Assembly: GCA_037127315.1 (NCBI GenBank)
Contig: JBBBDQ010000310.1
Coordinates: forward strand, 2,117,001-2,181,000
Direction of reading: 5' to 3'
Length of the DNA stretch: 64,000 nucleotides
DNA from: Ascarosepion bandense
Lineage: Eukaryota > Mollusca > Cephalopoda > Sepiida > Sepiidae
The first letter of the stretch is position 1, and the number at the start of each line of letters is the position of its first letter. Shown piece after piece: positions 44,471-55,847 of the stretch. The notes beneath the pieces are model-generated. The model saw only the letters and a list, made by a program, of their open reading frames with translations. It ran no database searches and had not been told where the DNA came from. The position numbers and the translations under genes are program-made.

Positions 44471-44508
<38 letters not shown>
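44270..44508. repeat. (CA)n and (TA)n microsatellite cluster
   Basis: Impure CA-rich sequence from 44,270, pure (CA)n about 44,366-44,411, and (TA)n at 44,412-44,434 and 44,474-44,506. Confidence 0.93.
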
Positions 44509-44510
<2 letters not shown>

Positions 44511-45600
44511 TCCTGGAGCACCTATGTATGAACCACTTATCGTTATTTGCCGACTTTGACAGTTGAACCGTTCTATCCAAACATGGTCGACCAAAGTAAC
44601 GACTTCACAATTTGATGCTCTCACAAAACGATGTCGACTTGTGTATTTTGTAGAATCATTGAATACGTTATCTTAATTTGTTGACAATGTGAAATAGAAT
44701 AAGCGAAACAGTTGTTTAAAGCTGAGATTCTACTTTTTTCTTTTTGCCTTTTCTGCATACACTTCATTTTAGCGGCCATTGAAGCAAAAATAATGGGCAT
44801 AAAATCTGGGAGTGCAAACAGATTTTATAAACAATTGCGTAGGCTTTGGATTTTCACATGTGCGAGTAAATATATTTCCAACATATGAAATACCTGATTC
44901 CTTGAAGAGGACCACTAAAATTGTCTTTCTCACTAGTATGAAAAGCATAAACCTTGAATAAAAACAGAATAATTCTTGAATTAAGTTTCTCAGTATTTTT
45001 ATTAATGTATTTTTGTTGGGGAAAGTTAATTTATATAAAACTGTGAGAAAGAAATTATGTTGCGAGTGATTTCAGCAAAAGCACAGTAATACCCGTGTCA
45101 TGGTGAGTGCACTTATTAGAACTGCGAGGTGGCACTTTGAACATTTTCCAATTTTTGTTGCCTCATATCATAGAATCCTCACAATTTACTATTGCAGCCA
45201 GTTGATAGATATAGGCGCAAAGAATAATTTATACTTTCCATTTAACTTTCATTACTAAAGGTAAGCTTTGCAGCGTGAGATTTCAGTTCAAGTCTGTTCA
45301 AAAGAATTCTTACACAGAAACTATTACTCAAATAGGTTACTTATCATTTAGGTGATTGAAAAACTACTATATTCATATTATATTCATTCGTACAAAACTA
45401 GACTTAACTAAAACAGTTGTTAAATTTATAAAATTAATTTATTTCACTAAAAGATAATCTATTTCAGGCCTTTGTTTGCCTGCCAAAAATAAGAACTGCG
45501 AAATTAATTCAAACTCTGATTGAAATTGCATTTTCTGATCTCAGAGAAAATGTTTATTCTGTTAACACTGCACTCTATTCCAAGGCTGACGTTTCATCAA
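44509..45600. other. Stretch without recognised features
   Basis: Unique within the window. No coding signal was recognised. Confidence 0.4.
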
Positions 45601-45616
45601 GATTTTATCACTTTTG

Positions 45617-46195
45617 ACGGAAAGTGCGACACAGAAATCCGAAGGCGAATTAGCATGGCGAAGGAAGCATTCCAGAAGTTGAGTAAGGTATTAAGAAACA
45701 GAACAATTTCGCTAGAAACTAGGAAGAGAGTACTGGATTGCTACGTGCTGTCCGTCCTTCAATATGGCTGTGAATGCTGGACAATACCATCAGAGATTAA
45801 GGAAAAACTTGAAGCAACTGAAATGTGGTTCTACAGAAGGATGCTGCGAATCTCATGGATCGAGCATGTGAGCAATGATGAGGTCTTGGAAATGATGGAA
45901 ACAAAAAGGAAATTAATACTGAGCATCAGGAAGAGACAGCTGAAGTTCCTGGGACACGCAATGAGGACGGAGGGCCTGGAGAACCTGATACTAACAGGCC
46001 AGATAGAGGGTAAAAGAGATAGGGGAAAGCAAAGGATAACATATTTGAAGGACCTAATCGGGTGGATGACAGAACAAGGATTGCATGGTGTAACAGGAGA
46101 AGGCGTGCTCAGAGCCACCAGGGATAGGGAAAACTGGAAGGCCATGGTCGCCTACGTCCTGAAGGAACAAGGCACATAGAAGAAGAAGAATATGT
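45617..46195 (+). pseudogene. RTE-clade LINE, copy 6 (3' fragment, intact frame)
   Basis: It is 5'-truncated in the thumb region at about 45,617. From there the frame is open to the stop: DGKCDTEIRRRISMAKEAFQ, LETRKRVLDCYVLSVLQYGC, ATEMWFYRRMLRISWIEHVS, RKRQLKFLGHAMRTEGLENL, ITYLKDLIGWMTEQGLHGVT, VAYVLKEQGT-stop (46,177-46,179). The tail AAGAAGAAGAATATG follows directly. It has no RT active site. The predicted 219-codon ORF starts in unrelated upstream DNA. Near-identity to copy 5 marks both as recent. Confidence 0.92.
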
Positions 46196-46378
46196 AATGG
46201 ATGCAGAAACAGATCTACACTTTATATGAATTTCTTTCAGTTCATTATGATGCAATTATTTATTTTATAGTGTGACTTAGAGACAATGCCTTGCTTTAAT
46301 GTACAACGTACTTATGTAGGTAAGGTTCGGATTTCACAAAACCTGATAACCCAGGTGTTTCTTTCTCAGTATTTGTTC

Positions 46379-46427
<49 letters not shown>

Positions 46428-46667
46428 TGTTTTGTTAATAGTTTATTCCATTTTTATTCTTTTCCTATTTACATAAAATTTTAAATTTTATTTACATAAA
46501 ATTTTTAAAATGCGAATTTTCCCTCCCTGGCAAGAAGTAGAACGTATTTTACTGAGATATTCTGGTATTAAATAAATCACTTAGAAATAAGTAAAAAAAA
46601 AAAATGGCCATCTGAATTTAATCTGGCTCGGAGGACATTAGGCAGAATATTTTCCAGCAATAGGTCG
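46196..46667. other. AT-rich stretch with (AAT)n
   Basis: (AAT)n at 46,379-46,427. Otherwise nothing recognised. Confidence 0.5.
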
Positions 46668-46885
46668 CCATTTCTTTCTGTGGTAGACTGGTTGCCAACT
46701 AAAGCTATTGAACTTAATCTGTCTTGCTATTTAAGCCATAGCTGGAGGGATAAGAGATGGATTGATACCGCTCCCCAAACGTGTTTGCGCGTAAGTAAAT
46801 GCAACGAATGCAACTGGAATTTGAACTCGTCTCTCAGATTTCTCATTGTGAGCCGATATTCATTCCACCACAATACATAACTTGA
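46668..46885 (-). mobile_element. tRNA-derived SINE, family S1, copy 5
   Basis: The minus strand begins ATGTATTGTGGTGGAATGAA, B-box GAGTTCAAATTCCAGTTGC, then GTTTGGGGAGCGGTATCAAT, CTATGGCTTAAATAGCAAG and TTGGCAACCAGTCTACCACA. Confidence 0.8.
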
Positions 46886-47059
46886 AATGCTGAACCAGGA
46901 TTTGTTTATAAGCGATCAGGGTTATCTGACATTTTTATTTTTTATAGTTTGCGATTTACTACATTCTCGGATTTGCATTATTTTAATGTATAAGTGGTCC
47001 ACTTTGTATTTGTTATTGTATTACTTTTTCAAAATTAGATCCCCACAGAACAAGAGGAA

Positions 47060-47818
47060 GTGACAGCATCGCCGCCATTGCCCAATAGAAAAATGCGTAT
47101 GAACTGATTTCTATTCTCTTATAGCAAATACCTCGATGCTTCCTGCTTTCCAGCTTCTTGGAAATCCTCCTCTGTAATTCCTCTTTTTAAGAACTCTGAG
47201 GAACACTCTGACCTTTCACACTGTCACACTATTAGTTTCTTACCGTTTTTGGCTAAGTACTTTAGGCTCTAATCAATGCCGAATTGGTTAAGCGTCTTAC
47301 TTCGCACGACCTCCTTTCAGACAAACAATATGGCTTCCGTTTCGTCAGGTCTATCGCCGACAGGTTAACAGCCATCACTGAATAAAACATTAGATAAGAA
47401 TGGCGAAGATATCTCGAATGCGTTCGACAGGGTTCGGCATACTGGCCTTCTATGTAAGCTTGAGAGCTACGTTTCCACGTGACGAATATTTGTCTCAAAC
47501 CAATCATTACTAGCAAATCAATTAATTAAGGTTGTGTTGAACGGGCATGCCTGAAGATAATTTAATACTAATGTGGAGGTTCATCAGGGTTTTTTCCCTT
47601 GTACTTACGTGGTTTCTGATCTTCATAAATCATTTTCCAGCTTTCTGATCTTTATCAATGATGTCTCAGTTCCCAACTAAATATATATGCAGATGACACG
47701 ACCATTTACTCATAACTTAGTAGCAAACTGGACAGAGAAAACTAAGAAAATGTTACTGAAAAGAGCCTCTAATCATTGATTAACTTGGAGAAAATATAGC
47801 TTGCAAATTTTAACGTCG

Positions 47819-47854
<36 letters not shown>

Positions 47855-48600
47855 TTTCATTTAATCATCTCAGAAAACCTTCCTGCTTACTATCTGTATG
47901 GGTGATGCTTAACTTCAGGAAAGCAACACTTTACAATTTCTTGGCCAGACGTTTTCCACTGACATGATGTGGGTCGACTATATCGAATCAATTGCTACGT
48001 CTACGACAAGAAAATTTAGTTCACTGTGTCGTAACAAAACATTTTTCTTTTTGGAATCCATCTTGCACGTTTATAAATCTACAGTTCGCCTGAATATTGT
48101 CATATCTGGTCTGGTGATTCTGTTGTATATCTTGAGATTTTTGACAAACACTAAAGAAGGGCCTGTAATGTAATCGATCCTGACTAGGCATCTAATCTTC
48201 AATCAATTTCTCACTTACGTGACGCTACTTTCTTCTGTTTCATCTATAGATATTTTCATGACAACAATTCTGATGAGCATGTATCCCTGATGCCCCTAGC
48301 ACATGAATTTAAGCGGGTTACTAGATTGGCAACTAGGTCTCACTGTTTTACTGTTGAACTAACGCTACTTCTACTCTAAGAGTTTAATTTCTCGTACTTC
48401 TTCATTCCAGTTTCTTGATTCCCTAATAACAACAATCTTCAAAAATTTAAATGGAACTTCAATTTCCATATTATGTCTTTTTGAACCCTGTACGTTTTGT
48501 TGTTTTCTCAACCCTACCATTCCCAATCTTTTCATTCTTTTATTCCCTTTAATCCCTAGCGTTCTAGCGGCATTATAGCTTGCTTGGGGTGAAACGATTT
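47060..48600 (+). pseudogene. CR1/Jockey-like LINE relic, copy d
   Basis: Heavily mutated but long. SCFPASWKSSSVIPLFKNSE, CHTISFLPFLAKYFRL, NNMASVSSGL, AFDRVRHTGLLCKLESY, IKVVLNGHA, FLIFINDVSVPN, then YMQMTRPFTH (decayed YADDT block), LGQTFSTDMMWVDYIESIAT (in 47,930-48,000), KFSSLCRNKTFFFLESILHV, and VTRLATRSHCF near 48,320. The 3' UTR ends with the family signature TTGCTTGGGGTGAAACGATT near 48,580-48,599. A (TA)n at 47,820-47,852 interrupts it. Stops and frameshifts are frequent. Confidence 0.82.
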
Positions 48601-48605
48601 GCAAA

Positions 48606-50232
48606 AAAGAAAATCAGAAATACAAACTTTAATATTATTTTATGTCTCTGAATATAAATATTGTGGTTTGTATTTGTTAATATTTACCGTTTGAAATGAT
48701 GTGATAAAAGATTTATAAAGCCTACAATACCCATAATATATACACAGAGTAAATTTATGCATTATCAATCCAATTTCTGGCACGTCTTCAGTTGTTTTTC
48801 AAATAGAATAATGTATCATTTCATTTTAGCAACAAAACATACGCGATCATTTGAGTTTAAAGGAATTCAGTTTTATTATATATGTCGTTCTAGAATAAAA
48901 AAGTCTAGTTATATTTAAAGTGGAACCATTAATTAATATATAATTAATTATGATATAAACAGCTTAATTCATTAATTGATAAGGAGAGCGAGATTGCTAC
49001 ATATTTAAAATTATCACTTCATCTATTATCAACTTCAAAATGCGCCAAAACATGTTTTCAGTTACTATTATTGATACTTCATCACATGTGAAAGGAAGCA
49101 CGGAAAAGGTATTCCTTATGTCTGAAGCTGAACAAAAAATATAATAGAAAATGTTGAGAAAATATAGTCAGTTGTCAAATCGCTTCATATGCTTATGAAA
49201 TCATGTGATAATCTGAGTAAAGAACACGATTCAAATAAGAATGAACAGGAATATCGCTGCAGTGAATGCCTGAAAGGGATTATAGTTAAGCTTTCACTAC
49301 CTTCGATTTTCGATTTTCAAATTTCATTCTAATTTAATTTTCTAAATTGCATTGGCCAAAGAAAAGACAAGCTCGGCTAAAGAGCTGAAAGAAAGAGCGT
49401 AATAATTTAGAAGTAATACTGTTATTCGTAGTAAACTTGATATACTGGAATACAAATCAAATGGTAGCAAAAGCAGCTCGTAATATGATGTCAGCATTTT
49501 ATCAGTGTGTAGGAGAGGCCAAAAACAATGTGGCTTACAAAATAAATGTCAGCTGAAGAAAATTCCGACGAATCAAGTTTCATTATCTTTGGTTGTAATA
49601 AATTTAATTTTCACAGCAAATAATTTTTTGTATATACAGAGACTGTTTTGAGCATGATCCAACATAAAAAATAGCACGAAATTAAAATTATAATGTTGAT
49701 AATAAGATTAATTGATCCACGGGTATGTTACATGCGAATGTGATATGACGAAAAAGAGCTTCATTCTGCACAAATTGAAGTTACCAATATTTTTATACTG
49801 CGAATTGAAACACAAAACATGAATAAGGAAATTATTTTATACAGATGTTTATCTGAGACAGTTTAAATAATATGAGAATTTTAAAGAATAGAAGTTTTTT
49901 TTTATGTTGATGAAAAGTCAAGGGGATAGGATACTGAACATACAAAATGATGTTTATGAATTGTGAAGAGATAAGCAGAACTAATTTTCATTGACATCTC
50001 AGGAGAAAATTCAAAATTTAATTATAGAAAAAAAAATTGAGAAAAAATATTATTTGCCCCAAAATGTCTGTTTCAGTGACTATTTATATCTCTCAATCTA
50101 TCTATCGTTTTTATCTGTCTGTGGCCACGCTAAACTATATTCCCAACACAATTAGATATCGATATACATAGTATATTAAAACAAGCTTAAATTTTATTTT
50201 CTACCCAATAACAGACAATATTACAATTTAAA
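48606..50232. other. AT-rich stretch without recognised features
   Basis: Unique in the window, with no coding or repeat family match. Confidence 0.4.
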
Positions 50233-50375
50233 AAATAGTTTCATCCCCAAGCAAGGCGGTAATGCTGGGGTTAAAGGGAATGAAAGTGAAAAGGAGTGTG
50301 AAGACTGGGAATGGGGAGGATTGAGGAAACGACAAAAAAGTAAAGCTTTTCAAGAAGGCATGATGCGGCAATTGA
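50233..50375 (-). mobile_element. CR1-like LINE 3' UTR fragment, copy e
   Basis: The minus strand ends with CATTACCGCCTTGCTTGGGG ATGAAAC and is preceded by TTTTTTGTCGTTTCCTCAAT, CATTCCCAGTCTT and CATTCCCTTTAACCC, parallel to 48,480-48,600 of copy d. Confidence 0.75.
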
Positions 50376-50404
50376 CATTTCATTTAAATTATTTTACAAA
50401 ATCT

Positions 50405-50530
50405 CATTTTATTTTATATTTTTATTAACTTTACTCATTATGAAACATCAATTTTATATTTTTATTAACTTTACTCATAATGAAACATCAATTTTATATT
50501 TTTATTAACTTTACTCATAATGAAACATCA
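50405..50530. repeat. 40-bp minisatellite, three units
   Basis: TTTATTAACTTTACTCAT recurs at 50,421, 50,461 and 50,501 with GAAACATCAATTTTATAT between, an exact period of 40. Confidence 0.95.
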
Positions 50531-50559
50531 ATTTTCAATTATTAAGAATGCGATGAAAC

Positions 50560-51290
50560 ATCCTAATCATAACCACTCTTGTTTACACGATTCTTATCCT
50601 TCTTTTATGTGGAATCTTCCTTCATGGCGTGAACGATCGTGGCTCTCCACATTTTCCAATCTTTTGTTGCTCTAATAAACTTAAGTTTTTTGTTCTACAA
50701 TCCATTCATTAAGTAGGTTACTCGCCGCCTTCCGTTGTTTCTCTTGCTTTCAGTATTCCCTGTGTGTGTTTTAAATTCTCTAGCCACTTTTTCCTCATTA
50801 TGTTACACCTAAATTTCAAATATCACTTTCTGGTTATAAGTATAAATAAATTACTTTTATGTTACTATTTTAAACTTAAAACGTAATCGTTGTTCATATG
50901 TTTTGCTTATGATATTCTCAATATTCGTACATAGAACCACATTTCTAGTGCTTCAAGTCTCTTGTTCACCTGTGAGATCTTCTAGCATGCACTGTCACAT
51001 AAAATGAGATATTACATAGCGATGAAGCCATTTTCCTCGTTTTTTAGGGCATTTTCCTATTTTTTACTACTTTGCTCAGTTTCTGAGAGGCACATTTCTC
51101 TATTCTTTGAATTCCTGTCATCTGTTTCATATAGTTAAACTTCTGTACCTGCTAGGTTCTAACGTTCCCAACACATAGCTTACAACTTAGGATGTCTTTT
51201 TTGTTGACAACAACACATTGTGATTTTTTATTTTTAATAGCTAGCCCTTTCTTTTTGCTGTCTATTATCGTTAAAATAATTAATATTGGT
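50560..51290 (-). pseudogene. RTE-clade LINE relic, copy 7 (3' part)
   Basis: Minus-strand reading gives KKKGLAIKNKKSQCVVVNK, CKLCVGNVRT, QKFNYMKQMTGIQRIEKCAS, NKRLEALEMWFYVRILRIS, MRKKWLENLKHTQGILKARE and WKMWRATIVHAMKEDST-type C-terminus. The stop is followed by AAGAAGGATAAGAA (50,575-50,600). It diverges more from copies 5 and 6 and may be a different RTE subfamily. Confidence 0.7.
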
Positions 51291-51794
51291 AACTGACACA
51301 AGGTTGAATTTCTGGAGCTCGAGACTGAGACCTAACCGTTGTATTTACAGGAACATATTAATTAAATGTTACTTATAAACTTCAAAAAAGCATGAGAAAA
51401 GTTGAACATGAAAATGTCTAAAGTTACCGTAAGTTAATTTGTTTTTCCTCTCTAGCAAATCAATGTAACTCAACAAATAGTTCTTTACAATGAACAGTAT
51501 CATATAATGCAATATTACATTAGTAACTTGAATAATAAGAGCATTAACTGAAATATTGCTTAGAGCAGATATACAGAATTGCTTATATTACTTCAAATCA
51601 TATGGGATTAAGAAATCCAAACATTTATTGAATTATTGCATTGACTGGGTTGGAATAGAGAGGAAGATTCTCTCTGGAGCAGCAGCGAAAAACTTCTTAG
51701 CAAATACCTTTTCTGTCTATATTTCTCAGATGAGTTATTGTAACTATTTACAGTATTTACATTATTCGAGCTGTTGTCTTCATCTTTGTTATCA
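51291..51794. other. Stretch without recognised features
   Basis: A 100-codon ORF at 51,556-51,858 has no recognisable family and runs into the S2 unit, so it is not called as a gene. Confidence 0.4.
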
Positions 51795-52040
51795 TCACAT
51801 TCACAACATTTCAGCCGTTGTACGTTTAAGCCTTCTTCAGGTGGTATTTCGACATTAACCCTTTGTTTACTCCACGGGAATAGATTGTTCTAATTCCATG
51901 TGTCATACTTTTGGATATCTCAGTTTTAATTAATTTTCCTTGATAACTCTACTCTCTAAGTTTTTTGTTCTCTTTGCTGTGGCCAGAGATTGAACCCACT
52001 TTTGGATCAAACAACCAACGCTTTTATCAGTGAATTTTCA
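51795..52040 (-). mobile_element. tRNA-derived SINE-like unit, family S2, copy 2
   Basis: The minus strand reads CGTTGGTTGTTTGATCCAAA, AGTGGGTTCAATCTCTGGCC (B-box type), then a body ending CCTGAAGAAGGCTTAAACGT. It parallels 9145-9372 and again directly precedes a Penelope-like fragment. Confidence 0.55.
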
Positions 52041-52130
52041 GATATTGTCAGAGGAATGTTGGCTTGTAATATAGGGATGTCTTAACCCATGCTCTTTCCA
52101 GATATTAGTACATCTTCGAAAAATTAGTTC

Positions 52131-52690
52131 ATCTAGCTCCATCAGGAAGATATCAAACTAGTACTGGAAAATGTAAACTCAATACGACCATCGATACAGT
52201 TCACAATGGAGAAAGAAAATAACAACAATTTGGCCTTTCTGGGTGTACTAAATCTCGAACAGTGCGTGGATTCATGATATCTGTCTACCATAAGCCAACA
52301 TTCACTAGACAATACCTCAACTTCGACACCCACCGCCCATATAGTGTAAAGAAAGGGATCGTCCACTATCTACCACGTCTTGCAAAAATCACAGGCAATG
52401 ACTCAGAAACATATGAACAAGTAATGGTCAATAAAGCAGTACCAACTACACAGGTTATATGATAGCATCCCCCACATAAAAGGGTACAAGATAAAAACAA
52501 CAATGTGAAGAGCTTATCGGCACAGATACAAAAACTCTGTGGTTCATATGATATCAGTACAACTTTCAGAAGTGGTTCAACACTACGAAGACATCTCTTT
52601 TGAGTCACACCGCCCGTAGAGGAGATCATGACTAAGGATAATGTATACTATTTCTATTATGTGCTATAGTGTGCAAAGCTGCTAATTGTT
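52131..52690 (+). pseudogene. Penelope-like element relic, copy 2 (C-terminal half)
   Basis: The fragment starts at QEDIKLVLENVNSIRPSIQF-type sequence, then TMEKENNNNLAFLGVL, GFMISVYHKPTFTRQYLNFD (in the ORF 52,262-52,462), HRPYSVKKGIVHYLPRLAK. It continues through broken PHIKGYKIKTTM and TISTTFRSGSTLRRHLFRVT-like sequence to the linker before the GIY-YIG domain. That domain itself is not found. It is the complementary portion to copy 1, which retains the N-terminal half. Confidence 0.82.
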
Positions 52691-52821
52691 ATATCAAATA
52701 GCGTAATAACATTATCGTATTAACCATAATTGAACCTACCTATGATTAGAAAAGCCAAACATAATCGGAAGATATTTTCAATTCTGAACACAAAGCTTTT
52801 CTAAAGAGATGTAATGTTTTC

Positions 52822-53433
52822 GGTAAATTTTCGTTTTATGTCCAGAAGGCTTTTCCCCCTTCAAATTTATCCAAAATAGCATTATTGCTGTGCAAATGTA
52901 TATGCTGAACTCAAATCAACAATTAATTATTGAAGAAACCTACGTCTAGAAAAGATTGAACTGCATTTTGTCTCCCGTAACTCTAACGCAGTCATGTAAT
53001 TAACTGCTGAATGACTTTCGGCGTAGGACATCAAATTTCGGTCTATTTTCGGCAGATTTACTTCCTTTACTGAAACCTCCGCCTATTTACTTCCTGTAAT
53101 GAAAGTAATACGCGATTTTTATTTCTAAGCGTATTACTTTCATTACAGGAAGTAAATAGGCAGAAGTTTTAGTAAAGGAAGTAAATCGGCCGAAATTTGT
53201 TGCATACGCAGAAACTCATTCTGCAGTTAATTACAAGACTTCGTAAGAGTTACGGGAGACAAAAAGTACGAGATGTAGTTCGTTTTTTTTATGGACGCTC
53301 AGATCAAAAAAGGTATGTTTCTTCAATAACTAATTGTTGATTTGAGTTCAGCATATACATTTGCACAGAAATAATGCTATTTTGGATAGATTTGAAGAGG
53401 AAAAAGCCTTCGGGATCTAAAACGAAAATGTAC
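52822..53433. repeat. 612-bp palindrome (foldback/MITE-like)
   Basis: Two arms of about 300 bp are inverted copies of one another, joined by a roughly 15-base loop. The centre reads GAAAGTAATACGC - loop - GCGTATTACTTTC at 53,101-53,142. Outer matching blocks include CAAATGTATATGCTGAACTC with CAAATCAACAATTA, and CAAAATAGCATTATT. The arms differ by scattered substitutions and small gaps. No coding content. Confidence 0.88.
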
Positions 53434-53981
53434 CATGTTTTCTTCAAATTAATTTGACAATTTGAAAAAGGAAAACGTTGAAAGTTAAAAGGTTACAGTA
53501 GACATCGAAAAACCTACTTACTGTTTTTGAAAAACTTCGATTAATACAGAATTATATATCAACATAACATTATTTAAACAGTTTCCTTTTATTGTAAGTT
53601 TAAAGCTGTTTGTAGTTGCGGATATGCTTTTCGTTACTTATCGCCAATAATATTTGCACTTAAATTTGCGTTAGTTTTAATGTGGCTTTTGTCTGATGCT
53701 ATATGCTATGATTTTATATTTTATTTTGATTATTAAGTACTGTCTGTTGTGTGAGATGAGAAGCTGCTGTGTTAATGAACTCGATACGTGTGAAAGAGAA
53801 ATGAAATATTATTATTTGGCGCATTACATTAAGTCATCTTCCATTTATGGTCCTCTAAACGTCAGCTTTCAGATATCTAACGCACTACATGAATTTGATG
53901 ATGATGTCGGATTTTACTTACATTCTTTTGTTTGATTTATATATAATACACATACAATGCTGAATGTGTGCCCAAATACAA
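53434..53981. other. Stretch without recognised features
   Basis: A 79-codon ORF (53,696-53,935) shows no recognisable domain and is not called. Confidence 0.4.
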
Positions 53982-54441
53982 CAGGGGTAGACAAACTTGC
54001 TTAATGTAAGAGCCAAAAAGAATAAAGTCAAGATGTTTGAGAGCCATAAATCATGAACAAAATTTATACATACGTTTTTGTTACATACACATTTTATTAC
54101 AAAATATTTATTTAAACATTAAAAAAAAGCATACTTGCATTAAAATATATTCACGTACGTAGCTTTTTAAATTGCTATTTTTATTGGTTTAATTAATCAC
54201 AAAATCACTTTCATTTCTTTCCTTAATTCTAAAGAACAATGCCGAACTCAGATCTAGCATTAAAATTAGGATTTAATTTTGTTAAATATTTTAACTACCC
54301 ATGAAAATTAAACTTACGTTTTTATCCAACGAGGTCTCAATTTATACCCAGTAAAAATTATAAAAAAAATATTTTCAAAAGACACATACTGAAGGTCAAA
54401 GAGCCGCATGTGGCTTACGAGCCGAAGTTTGGCCACCCCTA
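53982..54441 (+). mobile_element. hAT-type MITE, complete copy
   Basis: Termini CAGGGGTAGACAAACTTG and, inverted at the right, TAGGGGTGGCCAAACTTCGG. The subterminal AGAGCC-type repeats (AAGAGCC, GAGCCGCATGTGGC, ACGAGCC) are typical of hAT elements. Flanks AAATACAA and GTATACAG could be a decayed 8-bp target duplication (five of eight match). The 460-bp interior is AT-rich and encodes nothing. Confidence 0.8.
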
Positions 54442-54892
54442 GTATACAGTGAGCCTGTATGCAACAGTTTTAATAGAAGCACGGATACTACTCTTTAAAC
54501 CAAGGCAGCAGTGCCCGTTAGCAACCATTTCACCCTAGGGACAGGTGCTAATTCATATGTCAATGACCCCTTAAATTTTGAAAGTACACAACTCGGTCCA
54601 CGGACTTAAATCACAAATACTAATTGTCACCAAATTCACGAACCAACACTTAATTAAAATCTGAAACAAAAATTGTAGACTTAGACTCATAGGAAATAGA
54701 AACAGTAATGATTATAAAGGAACAAAAAGAGATAAGCAAAATGATATCCTTTGACATGAACAACAGAACACAAAAAACCTCTCCCTCTAGAGATTAAAAA
54801 GAGTTTAATTCGAAATCGTTTGAAACATATCTGAACATATCTGAGAGACAGTTATAACAAAAGGTCCTAATATAGTAATATATTTACTCTCT

Positions 54893-54946
<54 letters not shown>

Positions 54947-55070
54947 ACCGTTATTCTTATTAGTTAAATTAAACACACCATTATGTTTTCTGTTTTCCCC
55001 ACTTCATATTAACTCTTTAATAAGCAAACGTATTGTTTTCTGCATTTAAATGTAAATCATTTTCTCCAAA
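54442..55070. other. Stretch with (TA)n, otherwise unassigned
   Basis: (TA)n at 54,897-54,944. Otherwise no recognised element. Confidence 0.45.
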
Positions 55071-55140
55071 GTTATTGAACATTGTCTGATGACGAGATAA
55101 AATCTCGAAACAGAAATTTTTGTAAAGCAATGTAAATAAC
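55071..55140 (+). ncRNA. Hammerhead-like three-way junction (non-canonical)
   Basis: The outer stem pairs GTTATT (55,071-55,076) with AATAAC (55,135-55,140) and ACATTG (55,079-55,084) with CAATGT (55,128-55,133). Inside are CTGATGA (55,086-55,092), a hairpin GAGAT-AAA-ATCTC (55,094-55,106), GAAA (55,107-55,110) and a short stem ACA/TGT ending in GTA (55,122-55,124). One extra C lies between CTGATGA and stem II, and extra bases precede stem I, so it departs from an active hammerhead. It is possibly a decayed ribozyme or a coincidental fold. Confidence 0.35.
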
Positions 55141-55294
55141 ATTAATTGTATGTAAAAAATAATAATTATATTACACTCTACGATCTGTGTAGTATTGAGA
55201 ACTTTTTAAAAAGTAAATGCCAGAGAATTCCGGATTCTATACCAATTGGTTCTCTTCCCCTATATATATATGAGATATTTTAATTTAAATAAGT

Positions 55295-55352
<58 letters not shown>

Positions 55353-55847
55353 TGTTCACATGTAAAACTATCTATCACAGTCTGTTCATATCTATCTATC
55401 CATACTGTTATAATGGAGTTCTGTTTAGCACTACTCGATATATTTATAGTTCCCTTCTTACGTGAGTAAGGTTACAAAAGATCCGACAAAACAGAATATA
55501 TTTATCAACAAATATTATGGTGTGTATTAGCATAAAGATGTGTGCCAAAAGTGAAGAGGAATGCTAATCTTAAAGAACAATGAAAGGAAAGTATTTTATT
55601 TATATAGATGAGACTTTCTTATGTAGATTAATATGCAGATTCAATGTATGATTTTTAGTTTAAGACAAGAAACAGCAGTAATAGACAGAGATGCCAGTCT
55701 GAAATATGTTAAAAAATCTTGACTAAATAAAAGAAATAACAACTCGAATATAGAATCTAACGGAAGCAGTAGGTATAGCAGGGGTCAATTGAATCTTAAT
55801 TGTAAAGATACAAAATGATAAATTCGGTTACATTTCTTTGTGCCGTG
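55141..55847. other. Stretch with (TA)n, otherwise unassigned
   Basis: (TA)n at 55,297-55,350. No genes recognised. Confidence 0.45.

Noticed and set aside
44138..44624. Overlapping ORFs over the 44.3-44.5 kb microsatellites
   Set aside because: They consist of HTHT, CVCV and YIYI repeats from (CA)n and (TA)n.
53696..53935. 79-codon ORF
   Set aside because: No domain, splice or conservation evidence is visible.
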